Shown piece by piece: positions 1 to 38,650 of a stretch of 64,000 nt of DNA. The translations under genes and the position numbers were made by a program. Position 1 is the first letter of the stretch. The number at the start of each line of letters is the position of its first letter. Origin of the DNA: Numida meleagris (lineage: Eukaryota > Chordata > Aves > Galliformes > Numididae); contig NC_034409.1 of assembly GCF_002078875.1 (NCBI RefSeq), forward strand, positions 13,617,111 through 13,681,110, in the 5' to 3' direction. The notes beneath the pieces are model-generated. The model saw only the letters and a list, made by a program, of their open reading frames with translations, searched no databases and was not told the DNA's origin.

Positions 1-15057
<15,057 letters not shown>

Positions 15058-15083
15058 AGGCTTTTGCTGTGGAGCTGTACTCA
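15058..15083 (-). CDS. SRPK2: SRPK2 26-nt coding microexon
   Basis: A 26-bp exon (2+24) completing a valine codon and encoding STAPQQKP, so the joined protein reads [20 protein letters not shown]. The acceptor is TTTTTCTTTGCAG and the donor is the strong GTAAGT. Its length is not a multiple of three, so skipping it would shift the frame into the spacer exons. It is therefore expected to be constitutive. The residues match the SRPK spacer exactly where expected, which makes chance unlikely. Confidence 0.93.
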
Positions 15084-16282
15084 CTGCAAAGAAAAAAATA
15101 AGATTTTCAATATACATTTTCACAAGAACAACTCTACAGATTATAAAGCAGTGATTTAAAATCTTATTTTTAGCCAGCGTTTTAACTCTTTACAAATGCC
15201 TCCTGTCTGAAATCATATGATGTCTCCATTAGACCATCTGGAATTAGAAGGAGTTATCATTAATTTCTGTTCTCTCTGCTGAGGCTAGTGGAGAGTTGAT
15301 CAAAGTCGGAAGGGGAACTCCAAAACAGTCGTGAGGGGACAGAAACCATTAGTTGACTTTAGAGGTGTCAGAGATTAAATGTCTGCAGTCAGCTGACTGA
15401 TCAGATGCAGACAGATTTTGAAGTTCAGGCAGCATCAACACAGATGACTGTTGTGCTGGACTGAACAGAAAAGTCAAATATTCACACTTCCTTCTGAAGC
15501 AGAGTACTCTGATAGGACTGTAGGCATGAAGAAGTGCCTATGGCAAAAAGCACTACATCACAGAGAAAGCAGTTCCAGCATGTACCTCTTCCTACACGTG
15601 TCTCAGACAGAGACCACCAATGATTGGCTTGCTGCAATTACAAGAGTCACTGTGAAAATGCACAGAACAGTAACAACGAAAAAAGTAAATGCCACACATA
15701 AAAACAACAGCACCACCACCACCACACATAATTGAAAACAATAAAAATAACCAAACATGGGAGTCAGGAGCAAAATGAAAGTCAGAAAGAGGAACTGAAC
15801 CAGGGAGGAAAACCACTCACAAACTTCTTCAGACACAAGTATATGGCAGTCAAATGCAAAATAAAAGATGGAGACAATTAAGACAGTTCTCTAGTAGGTT
15901 CTGCTCCTGCTGCTTATTTCAGGGCAGAAAACTGCATTTGTGTCCCTGAAAGGGCAGTGTTTTACTCAAAGGTTCTTAAATTTGAGTATCATTGTCTCTC
16001 TAAAAAATGCAGTTATGCAGAACCTATTCTTAAAATGCTGTAACAAAATACATCTTCAGTTCCTGTGTGGAAAGCCATACATTTAATTACAAATTGCCAA
16101 GAACAAAGTGTGATAAGAATCCCATCAATATATTCCTTAACGTAACGTTTATTTTAATGTCAGGAAGCAATGTAAAGGCTGCTTCCCACACAGGCAGCAT
16201 ACAGCCTTTAGCTATAAGATCAGCCATTATGTAAAATTCAACACAATATACTAACGATTCATAAGATTTTGCATGTCAACAT

Positions 16283-16629
16283 ATCATAGAATCACAGAAT
16301 CATAGAACGGCCTGGGTTGAAAAGGACCTCAAAGATCATTGAGTCTCAACCCCCCCGCTGAGTGCAGGGTCACCAACCACTAGACCAGGCTGCCCAGAGC
16401 CACATCCAGCCTGGCCTTGAATGCCTCCAGGGACGGGGCATCCACAACCTCCCTGGGCAACCTGTTCCAGTGCGTCACCACCCTCTGTGTGAAAAACTTC
16501 CTCCTAACATCCAACCTAAACCTCCCCTGTCTCAGTTTAAAACCATTCCCCCTTGTCCTATCGCTATCCACCCTCGTAAACAATTGTTTCCCCACCTGTT
16601 TATATGCTCCCTTCAAGTACTGGAAGGAA
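16283..16629 (-). mobile_element. CR1 LINE 3' end
   Basis: The low end is the CR1 terminal repeat in reverse (TCATAGAATCACAGAATCATAG). The minus strand encodes the end of the CR1 reverse transcriptase: [60 protein letters not shown]. The frame is open to about 16616, so the copy is fairly young. It is 5' truncated at about 16629, as is usual for CR1. Same orientation as SRPK2. Confidence 0.93.
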
Positions 16630-16630
16630 A

Positions 16631-16740
16631 CATATATAATAACAGATTATACAATGTATAATACATATATAATAACATATATATATACATATAATACATA
16701 TATAATAACATATTATACAATGTATAACATATATAATATT
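16631..16740. repeat. 33-bp AT-rich tandem repeat, about 3.3 units
   Basis: Units start at 16631, 16664 and 16697, each beginning CATATATAATAACA, with a partial fourth at 16730. Units one and three agree at 30 of 32 bases. The middle unit has drifted to a plain TA run. The array begins at the 5' truncation point of the adjoining CR1 copy. Confidence 0.85.
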
Positions 16741-17628
16741 GTGAAACAGCACAATCATTGTTAGGTCAATAAAAAAAATTATATTCATAGACCGAGTCCA
16801 AAAAATGATGCTGAAAAGAAAGAGCTTTAGGAAATGTTAAGAGTCTGAAATTAACACGCTACCATAAAAATATTTATGCTTTTGACCACAACAGTTGCAC
16901 CTGATATAGCAAATATTTTTACTATATCTCTATGATTTTAATTCATAATATGTTTTTGGTGATAACATTACAAAATCTTTAAATGCTATTATTTCTCCAC
17001 TGCCTGTAGCCGATGTATTGGACTACAAAACAAAATAGTAACCATGCACAAAAAATCTCTCCAAAAGTCGTATTTCCTTCTGGCTTGTCTTCACAGATAG
17101 TTGTGAGCTCCTTCACTTTGGTTCCTCCCAGCTAAACATACAACGTACAGTTCCTACCTAAGTTCTTGGCAAGCTTAACAAAATATTTCACAAACAGTGC
17201 TGGGAAGAAGGGCTTATCATGTATTCAATCAGGTACAATAAATGCTGTTTTCAAGAATGAAAAACTATGGACTGCAATACTTGTCACTACGTCTTGAGAA
17301 TAAGTTATAACTGGTGAGAAGACAGATAATTTCAGATGAACACTGATGAAATTGTAATAGAATTAGACACAAAAGTTAGATATGATTATTAATTACTGCC
17401 AGTTTTAAAGATGCCAATCATTACAGCTCGCAGGGTGGGACTGCGTTCCAATAAATCAGGGACTCCAAAAACTTGAACATGAAAAACTGAGAAGAAAACA
17501 TTACTTTTTAGCTTTCCAGAGTATCAGTAAGAGTTCAGTGGACATATTTTTTTTTACATGCGATTACTTAAAATGTTAATATGCATTAAATAAAACATTG
17601 TTAGCATTAATTTACAGATATAAATTTA

Positions 17629-29203
<11,575 letters not shown>

Positions 29204-32200
29204 TTAGTCAGGAAACAAAGAATATTTCTCAGTTTTTCCTTTAAATCTTGCAGTATACACTTTCCTTGTAGTATAATTTTTCCTTTTCAAATTGTCCTGT
29301 ACTATATATAGGAAATCTAAAAAGAAACATTAACTCTAATGTTAAAAACACTGCCTTACTTGGCCTGGAGGGAAAATACTCATGCCCTGTACGTACTATA
29401 GAGTTTATTGGCCCTTCTCCTTTACGGCTTTCATTTGTGGAAACATTACCATCTGTTCTGTATTTCCCCAGGCTTATCATCTACTTCACAGAGAGTACAG
29501 AAAAGATCTACATTATTTCTTTATCATATTTGAATTTTCTCCAGCCAACATATTCTTGGATGATTGCAAAATCTCAACAGAGACTATTTTAATTCCCATT
29601 TGCTTTCTACTAATAACGGCGGCAATAAAATACTTCATGAGAAAGTATTAAGAACAATGTCAAATGTATTGATGCCCTTCTGCTTGGATCCTGAACTACA
29701 GCAGCAGTGCATTTTGTCAAGTCTGACGCTTCTATAGTGAAGAAGCAGAGGGAGCAGGCAGCTACAGGCTTTGCCCAGACCACACTTTAACCCAGGTCTG
29801 CAGGCCATCCACTCAATCACACTGCCGATCCCAACTATACCCCAAGCCCCGCTGTCAGAAAGGCCAGCCCCACAGCTGGAGCTCAGGTTTCAGCACAGGG
29901 TGAAGTGGCTGTAAGAGGTACTGCTGATGTCCATAGCTCCACTGTGAAGCTTCTTTATAAAGCTCTTTGTATTTTAAGAGGCATTCTTAAGCACAGGAAA
30001 GAGAGCTGATCACTCAAGATTATTATTCCGACCTAACACACTAATAAAAGTTCACAATTTTGACTAAATTACTAAAAATAATACAGCTTCAGCTCTCCAG
30101 GATGTTGCCATCTGCCAAGCGTCAAGGAATTATCTCTTTGGCTCTTTCTGGTCTTTCAGAACGTCACGCTCAACTGGCCTTTGGCAGAACCCTTCTCTAC
30201 TGATTATTCCACTTCCAATTAGGAAAAACCTAAGACTGCTTCCCTTAAGTTGTTGTATTTGTTTTGAAATCTCCCCAGAACCTTGTTAGAACTGGAGCCC
30301 AGCTCAAACAATGTCTATTTATTACTTAATTCCTTGGATTTAGTACAGGGAGTGGGCTCTTATCTCTTTTATCTGTGGAACAGCAGCATCAAATCCAGAA
30401 GTATTTATATCCTTTATTTGCTAGTAGCATCTTTTGCCTTGACAGAAGTTCAGGAGTTTATTGGTGAGCTTGCCACAAAGCCTTTCAGAGCAGACTAATA
30501 AATCCAATAAAATTATACGACAGAATTATAAAGATTACATATTTCACAGAATTATAAAGCTTGGATAATACATTGCTGATAAGAAATAACATTAAAAACA
30601 AAGCAAAAGTACTAATTTAAATTTCTACTTGACCATCTCTGCAGTAACAGCTGAAGATAAAAGTATTTCAAAATCTGGATGAATATAATTATACTAACAC
30701 AGTTACTAACTAGTTTAATACAAACAAAAAATAATAATATTCTTTGGTAAATTCTTTCCACCAAACTCTACTCAGGATGATCAAGTAACAGATGTGAGAG
30801 GAAAGTTAAGAGAGCAAGTACGTTAATTCTACCTTTCTGTTACTGAAAAGGCTTACATCTGTGAAACACATCAAGTCTGCTGATCTGACAACAAGGATTA
30901 TGTAAAAAGCTTTCACACATAATTCAGTATCACAGCATCATTTCTTCTGATTTTTGTCCTGCATATATCACTGCAAGAAAACAGTGACAAAGTATGAAGC
31001 TTTATCCTCTGCATAAAAGTACAAAACACCTAGTTTTAACACCTGTCTATGGTTTGCAACACAGATTTTAAATTAAACAATTCAAAAAAAGTGTTTTTTA
31101 CAATCTGCTTAAACATATGGTCCTATTCAGTCATTCCTGAACATAATTATATGAACTCAGGAGTGTACAGTGATACAGGCTGGCTTAGCAAGAGGGATCA
31201 ATATATTAGTTTAAGGACCAATATCTTAGTTCGGTAAAAGGAATCAGTGAGTGCTAGTTCTAAAACTTCCCAGCTTAGCTTTGCTTGGTACGTGAACAGC
31301 CCTGTTTTTCTTAACAATCCGGCTTCACAAAAGCACAGAAGTCACAATAGAGTACTTTTATCTTTGCATCCACCAGGTGCAAGGACTTCTTGAATTTCAC
31401 ATAAACTGTTTGGAGTTACAGTGCATCAAGATAGAAAATTGCTCCTTATGGCATAACAAGCAATGGAGATTTGCCAAATGGGGAAAAACAGCTAAAGGTC
31501 GGCCAAAAGTCACTAGGATGAAGCTGAAGGAGAAATAAAGGGGAGGAAGCAGGTGGTCGTACGACCACTGGACGTTAGCATATATTAATGAGTTCCTGTA
31601 AAAGAATGAATATGTATACCAATGTATTGCATACGTATGTCTTAACAATTTAAAGGTAGAACCTGAACTCCAAGAGCGTGCACTTGATTTATCAAGTCTG
31701 GTACATGTTGTGAGGAATAAAGGAATGCCAGATTTCTAACACCACACTGGAGTTAGAGAGGTTTTTTTTCTTCCCAAACTTCAGATGACCATGGGAACAC
31801 AACATCATTTATGCAGCCCTTTGCACGGCAAGAAAGGTCTAAGTGGGCCTTTAAGCACATAAAACAAAGGCTAGAAGTAATTTTTAACTAAACAATTTGC
31901 TTTTTTAATTTAGTAACAGCATTAACACTCAACTATGAAGAATTTACACAGAATTAAAAATATGTTTCTATGAACAGTTCTGTTTAAAATGTGCCATGTA
32001 AGTCCATTTCTCTGAAGACAGCCTTTGGCCTATTTGTGCTTCAAAGGGTCAAAAACTATTGAGAACTTGTGGTAGTTTCTTTCCAGCACAGACAGGAGAG
32101 AACACTCTACGGAAGAAATCAAAGACACTGACTTCAAGTGGGTAAACCAGGGGGTGATGAGTGATTTTAGTAAAATCTATGTACTGCAAGAATAATGATA

Positions 32201-32371
32201 CTATATATGTAAAAGCCATATTATTTTGGCCACTACAGGACACATAACTAATCATAACAATACAATAACACGTATTTATTCTTTGAGTAAATATAAAATT
32301 CGTAAGATATTTTCTACTGTCCTACACCACAACAGGAGCAGTTCTGGGAATATCCATTACTGTTCTCATAC

Positions 32372-32396
32372 GATTTATACGTCATACGTATAAATC
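32372..32396. repeat. Perfect 10-bp palindrome with 5-bp loop
   Basis: GATTTATACG, then TCATA, then CGTATAAATC. The arms are exact reverse complements. It lies in an intron with no known binding protein; the arms contain overlapping ATACGT words. Confidence 0.8.
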
Positions 32397-32728
32397 ATAC
32401 GTCTCATATGCCACTACTCCTGATGCTAACTCAGCAATGTATTATTTGTGCATAGGTTGTAGATAACCAGGTAACAACACAGTTAAGTGCATTTTAAAAA
32501 CCGGTGTGATCCTATGACACGTAATTATTTAAGTTCTTCATGATACAGAAGTTATTTCCAAAAGCTAACAATAAGAAAGCATCATTAGAGGTTTGAGAAA
32601 AATGATGTATTTTTGCAAAAACAACATCGGCATTTGAAAATATACAATCTGTAAGTGGTACTACTGATAATGTAACAAAAAATCTGTTGTGCTATTCACT
32701 ACAGCACACAAAAAAAAGTCTCTCACAC

Positions 32729-32828
32729 AGCTAGCTAGCTACAAGCACTCAAGAAAGAGGGTCAGAAAAAATGAGATCATTATTCCTAAATGTCTCCTGA
32801 ATGTATTGGTAATTGTAGCTAGCTAGTT
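32729..32828. repeat. Inverted repeat with AGCTAGCT arms
   Basis: The left arm 32729-32744 (AGCTAGCTAGCTACAA) pairs with the right arm 32813-32828 (TTGTAGCTAGCTAGTT) at 15 of 16 positions (one mismatch at the outer end), around about 68 bp. No TIR transposon family recognised. Confidence 0.7.
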
Positions 32829-34627
32829 CTATGTTTGTATAGGGAATTATTCCCTTTGTGAACTGGATGAATGGGAGACATCTCCAGGGGGCAAAGAAGA
32901 TGATCAGAGAAGCAAAGAATTCCAATTACATCCATGACATAACAAACTCTTGAAAAAAAATCTCCAAGTGTTTCAGGGCTGCGTTGTCTAAGTACCCCTT
33001 GAAAAATCACGTAGTTGGAGTTTTGATATTTCCATCTCTCAAACAAACAAATATTTGAAAAGCATTTAATCTAAATCCAGACACATCAATAGAAGTTATT
33101 TCACAGATTTTAACAGGCTCTGGAGGAAGGTCCAGGGGAACAAAGGTTAGTCTGCTTTTACACAAATGGCTGTTAGTTCTCTCTTTCACATCAAGAGATA
33201 ATTCAAACTAATCTAATTTCCTGATGAAAAATACTATTATGACTGGGAACTATTTACTAACCAGCATGTAATGTGGTGAAAACGTGAGCTCAGCTTACAG
33301 TAAAATATTCTTAAATATACATATATATATATAATAATCAGTAACTATAGCGATCACTGCTTGAGTATTTTTGTTAACAGGTAAAATATTCATTTTATAT
33401 ACATACACACTATACATATGTGTATATTTTTAGATTATAAGTATATACTTAACATAATCCCTCAACAAAATTGCCCTCCTATGAAATTTTAGACTGGGGT
33501 TGAGAACAGATGAAGAATGTTCTGAGTCTCACTCAAAAATCCTGGGAGATTTCTACTTTGGAGATCAAATTGGAAAGAAAAGAGAGACTTCAGTAAAGCA
33601 TGATAATTTCCAAATATTTACCTCTTACTTCATAAACATTACCCAAGACAGTAAAACATATCCAAATGAATAAAACATCTCTCAAAGAAATTTGGAAATA
33701 ACACTTCTAAAAGCCATCCCTGCAATTCTTTACTAAATAACTTATTTGGTCCTCAGACTGGATACAAATTAAACACAGTCTGTATGGTTCCAGATCTTCC
33801 TAATCCGGCCATTCCATTCAGATTCTTACACAACATGGTGGCCTTCCCTAAAATTCAAAATAGCAAAAATTTAGAAAAATAGCAAAATTTTAGAAAGGAA
33901 GCATTCTGATCAATCTTACCAGAAATTACAGTTAGAGAAAACATGCACTGGAGCAACAAAAACACTGTTCTCACAGAAGCAAATGATTATGACATTAGAA
34001 TGAGCCAGAGTTTGAACCATCTTTAATGTACTTCCATCAGTTCTGAACTTCTGAGATTACAGGAATGCAGAAAAACCTTTCGGTGTATGGAAGCTCCCTC
34101 TAATTTTTGAGGAAACTTGCAAGTACTCTTAGCATGACATGTACTTCACTGGCAACTGAATAGAGTTACAGAGACTCTAGAACAGGTGACTTAGAAGCAA
34201 ACTATAAATTTAGATTTTATTTGTTTCTTTCTTTTTTGTGATCAAGCCACTCCAGATGGTGATATTTTGCAAAAGATAATGGAACATAGACAACAATAGA
34301 TTGTTTGAAATTAAATGCAGTCCTTACTTCAGGGAAGAATTAAGCAAGGGCCTAGAAATGCTTAATCTCAAGTAGATACAGATGTTTACAAGTAAACAGA
34401 TGTTTAAACATCAAATCCACTCTTACTCACTGATGGAAGATGTTACAGATACCAAGAGTTACTGTAAGGAATAAGCATGTTGTAACAGCAAATCTAATAC
34501 AAACATATTTTCCCTACAAGTTTTTCTTCTCCCTGCTGCGGTCTTCAAAATTTAGTTTGAGTTTACCATTTGGTTTTCACTGTTGGAATTTGTAAGCCAT
34601 TTCAACACTTGAAATATCACATATTAT

Positions 34628-35223
34628 ATCTGGGCTGCATTAAAAGAGGAGTGGTCAGCAGGGAGAGGGAGGTGGTGGTCCCCCTCTACTCGGCTCTTGT
34701 GAGGCCCCATCTGGAGTACTGTGTCCAGGCCTGGGGCCCCCAGCACAAGAAGGACGTGGAGCTCTTGGAAAGAGTTCAGAGGAGGGCGACCAAGATGATC
34801 AGAGGGCTGGAGCACCTCTCCTATGAGGAACGGTTGAGGGAACTGGGCTTGTTTAGTTTGGAGAAGAGAAGGCTCCGGGGAGACCTCATTGTGGCCTTCC
34901 AATACTTGAAGGGAGCGTATAAACAGGAGGGGGAACGATTGTTTACGAGGGTGGATAGCGACGGGACAAAGGGGAATGGTTTTAAGCTCAGACAGGGGAG
35001 GTTTAGGATAGATGTTAGAAGGAAGTTTTTCACTCAGAGGGTGGTGAAGCACTGGAACAGGTTGCCCAGGAAGGTTGTGGATGCCCCGTCCCTGGAGGCA
35101 TTCAAGGCCAGGCTGGATGGGCAGCCTGGTCTAATGGTTGGCGACTCTGCACTTGGCAGGGGGGTTGAGACTTGATGATCTTTGAGGTCCTTTTCAACCC
35201 AGGCCATTCTATGATTCTATGAT
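34628..35223 (+). mobile_element. CR1 LINE 3' end with intact open frame
   Basis: Encodes the C-terminal part of the CR1 reverse transcriptase without a stop from 34628 to 35175: [60 protein letters not shown], and so on to [11 protein letters not shown]. It ends with the terminal repeat ATTCTATGATTCTATGA. A small deletion near 35120 removes a few bases of the usual GACGTGGCTCTG. The 5' end is truncated. It is antisense to SRPK2 and among the youngest copies here. Confidence 0.95.
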
Positions 35224-36184
35224 ATTAATAAAAGTTCTTACACTGAGATGAAAATGTCACTTCCAATTATTAGTTACGGAAATACAGAACAGCTTATTCC
35301 AAGCTGGGAGAAAGGATTCCTGAAGTGGCACATCTGCAGGCTTTCACAGAACTTTCTGAGTTAAGACAGCATCATATTTGACAGAAAATATTTCTTGATT
35401 TGAGTAACATGGAATAACAGATAAAGTCAATGTATGTCAGAGTCTTTTGGCTGTACTAAAAAATTAATTTTAGGCAGTAAGTAAATTTGTATCCTTGACA
35501 GACCTCTTATCTATGATGATTCTTGAAAATAGATTGTACATTTTAACGTAATGGGAACAGACATAGAGCATTAGGCATAACACTATACCAAAATACTGAC
35601 ACTGTCATACTGCAATCTTGTTCTTACACAAAAACTATCTGCATTCACATGTTATTCTTACGGTAAATTCTGTATTAGAAATGATGTAAGTAACTACAAA
35701 AGCTAAAGAAATCAGAAACTAAAATAAAAATGCAGAGAACATTAGACAATGCCGAGGCCTGTGAAAGACAATGCACAAAAAGAAGCATCCATCATACGCT
35801 GGTGCAGGTATGAGAAAGAGAAGATAAAGATTCAAATACATCTTTAGTTGATGTCAAATGCATTAAGGTATTTTACAGTACATAGAGGGGATATCTGTTT
35901 TAGTTAGGATATTCGTTTCTCTTACAATCAGTATCAATCAAGAAAAGTTTATTCTTATAACTAAAACAGCCATATAGTATTTATGTATCTTTTAATTGCA
36001 TATTGCATGCATAAGCTATGGCTAAGTGAAAAAGTTGAGCTGAAGACAGTTGTGCAAATAGTTGTTCACAACTTTTGTGTAAGTAAGTTCCATAAACAAT
36101 GACCAGGTCCTTAAAAACCTCTCCAGAACCTGGCTGAAAATGTGCATGATGCCCATTACCCCAAAGGGGTAGGACTGCACCCAC

Positions 36185-36336
36185 CTTTACAATAATCCGC
36201 GGGATCCTCCTGCTCCTCATCGTCGGACCCTAGGATCTCCTCCTCTGGCTCTGGCGGGGTGGGCTCTGGCAGGGGCGGAGGTGGGGGTGGCGGTGGGGGC
36301 GGAGGTGCTGAGGGAGCTTTCTGCTGAGGCTCTGGC
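36185..36336 (-). CDS. SRPK2: SRPK2 coding exon, polyproline and acidic N-terminal segment
   Basis: This 152-bp exon (1+150+1) follows a pyrimidine-rich acceptor (TTCTCTTTCACCTCCAG) and ends AAAG before donor GTGGGT. It reads PEPQQKAPSA, then eleven consecutive prolines, then LPEPTPPEPEEEILGSDDEE and QEDPADYCK. The segment is outside the kinase fold. It is the least conserved part of the N-terminus in length, and human SRPK2 has a slightly longer proline run from memory. The exon is much more GC-rich than its surroundings, with GGGGGC/GGAGG-type repeats on the plus strand that could slip in replication. Both known vertebrate N-termini splice in just before PEP; the partner exon was not found. 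Confidence 0.95.
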
Positions 36337-38650
36337 CTGGAGGTGAAAGAGAAGACACTCGGTAAAGGGTTTGGTCAGGAGGTAGCCTGGCTGTCCAGAA
36401 GGGAGGGAAAACACCTTGGGAAATCTCATGTCCTCGTTGGTATCTTTACAATCATCTTGTGATGTCCCAGGAGGGCCTGGACAGAGACGCACCGGACTGC
36501 GACAAAAGCAAGTTTCCAGTGAATTTGGACTTATTCACTAGAACAGCTTGCAAAAGACACAGAAAGTACAAGAATCATAACGGTTGGATAAGACCACTAA
36601 GATCAGCTGGTCTGACCATCAACACATCACCACCACATTCACTAAACCTCAGTGTTACATTTACTCTTTTCTGGTGACTCCATCACCCCCCTGGGCAGCC
36701 TGTTCCTGATAGGGACCAGCATTTTGAATTCCTGATGACCAGCTGAGATGTGAGAGAGACCTATGTTCTTAGCATGACTGAGAAGAAATATTTTTAAAAA
36801 GATATCAAGAAAATCAAGTTATTTAAAATCTCTTTCCTGCTAGCTGAATGAAAAAAGATCTCATTCATGCCCACTAAGAAGCAATCTTCTAATGATGCCA
36901 ACATAAACCAGGCAACTTAATATACTTTTCCTTATCTGTAGCTGCTGTCAGGAATATGAAAACCTGTATCAGTACCCAGGATGCTGAAAAACTGCCATTA
37001 ATAAGAAAGAGAGAAAAATTAATCTTCCAAGCTAGCTCACAAGCACACACAACACTCCTGTGCATGTGCTAACTGTAAAAAAAAAAAAAAAAAGGAAAAA
37101 AAGCAACCAAAGTGACACCAAGCAAGTAGTAGTTTTCTAGCTGTCATTCTCACCCAGTTTTAAAAAAATACAAAAACGAAAGTTGTTACTTAAAGTGTTT
37201 TATACCCTATCATGCTCGTAGGTATTTCTACATCTACAAATTACTCACATTAAGATATTCTGTGTATTTTTGGTACACTTAAAAATGAAATCAAGAGTCG
37301 AAGCATATTTGGTCATCAGATAATCAAGAAAACCTTCTCCAACATCTTAGGTAGATGCTGTGTTATTTTTGATACTCCATGCAAAATAAAAATATGTACA
37401 TGCAAAATTATATACTTGCAAAACATGCAAAATATCTTAAAGTATTTGTGCCATCATGAGCTGCTACAATTTGCATATAAATATATCCTTCAGATCTAAG
37501 CTGTCTCAAAAAAAAAACCAAATTAACAGTACTTTATCATTCAAATAACCACAACTGAAAAAAAAAAAACCTTGCAGTTTAATTTTTAATCTCCTAAAAC
37601 TTAGAATCAAATACTTCCTTGATCACAAATAAAAACTGCATTCACATTTATCCATACTCCTATATTCATTCTTCTCATAATTGCCCACTACTTTTTTTTT
37701 TCTTCTTCTTTTTACACACTGCAATTGTTCAAGAAAGAGCATTTGGAGTAGAAGAGTACACAGTTGGCCAGAAATAATTCCACTGGCAACATGCACCGCC
37801 TGCACAGCAGCTGCTATTATGCCTTTGCTTTAAAGGACATTACTGGAAGTTGCACGCATACCAAATTTATCTGCCTGATATTTCTTTCAGAAAATAACAT
37901 TTTGCTATTATTTCAGTAAACGGTCAGATTTTAAAAAGAGCATTTGGAGCTAATGTATTAATGAAATACAATGGTTATACAAGACAATACATTATGGTGA
38001 GAAATCTACCCAAGGTACTTCAATATATTTAATCACTAACTCCGTGAAGTTTAGGACAGAATGGAAACAAGAGAAGGGATCCATTCATAAGATAAAGAAT
38101 AAACATACTTCCATGTGCTCCGGCTTCCATAAATTCTACCTTTTTTTTGCCTTTATCATTGCTATTCTGTTCCAAACAGGTGGCTCTGTATTGTAGGATG
38201 TGAGGAAAACAAATCAACATAGCAAAACGGAGGTACAGCACATCCTCAGACCACCATTCATCTCCCTACACCTTAGACTAATGCACCTCCACCAGCCTGG
38301 TCTCAAGGGGTCAGCAAACCAATCACCCATGTCTGATGTTGGCATAAAGTTTTCACCCTCTTAAAAACAAATCACTGCTTCAGGCTCCATGTTACAAACC
38401 TTGAAACCCCATCTAATGGGCGCAATATCATTTTCGATACCCTGATCACATATAAAGCACTGAAATATTAAAAATGAAAAGAGAGTTAAAGAAAACATAG
38501 TAAAATAGCCTGCACTTAATATATCTCAAACACTGCCCAATGCTTGAATTCAATGTTGGATGGTACTATCATTTTACCTCATTCGGATCACATTTTAATG
38601 TTACTAATTTGGTCACATAAAATGATACAAATGCAGCAAAATCAGTAACT
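36337..38650. other. Probable 5' intron of SRPK2
   Basis: Starts with the pyrimidine-rich acceptor of the polyproline exon. Contains a degraded CR1 piece (36571-36720) and an A18 tract (37077-37094). No upstream SRPK2 coding exon recognised. Confidence 0.6.
36571..36720 (-). mobile_element. Degraded CR1 3' fragment
   Basis: Starts AGAATCATAACGGTTGGATA (the reversed 3' end) and ends GTGACTCCATCACCCCCCTG GGCAGCCTGTTCC, both typical CR1 antisense words. The middle is shortened and diverged. Confidence 0.7.

Noticed and set aside
15703..15728. ACC/ACA triplet run as a possible coding histidine/threonine tract.
   Set aside because: A short intronic microsatellite with no exon context.
34570..35175. 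201-codon plus-strand frame as a possible host gene.
   Set aside because: From 34628 it is the CR1 reverse-transcriptase tail with the CR1 3' terminus; only the first few codons are flanking DNA.
36217..36492. 91-codon minus-strand frame over the polyproline exon.
   Set aside because: It is a different frame of the GC-rich SRPK2 exon running through its acceptor; the family frame is the one with PEPQQK and EEEILGSDDE.
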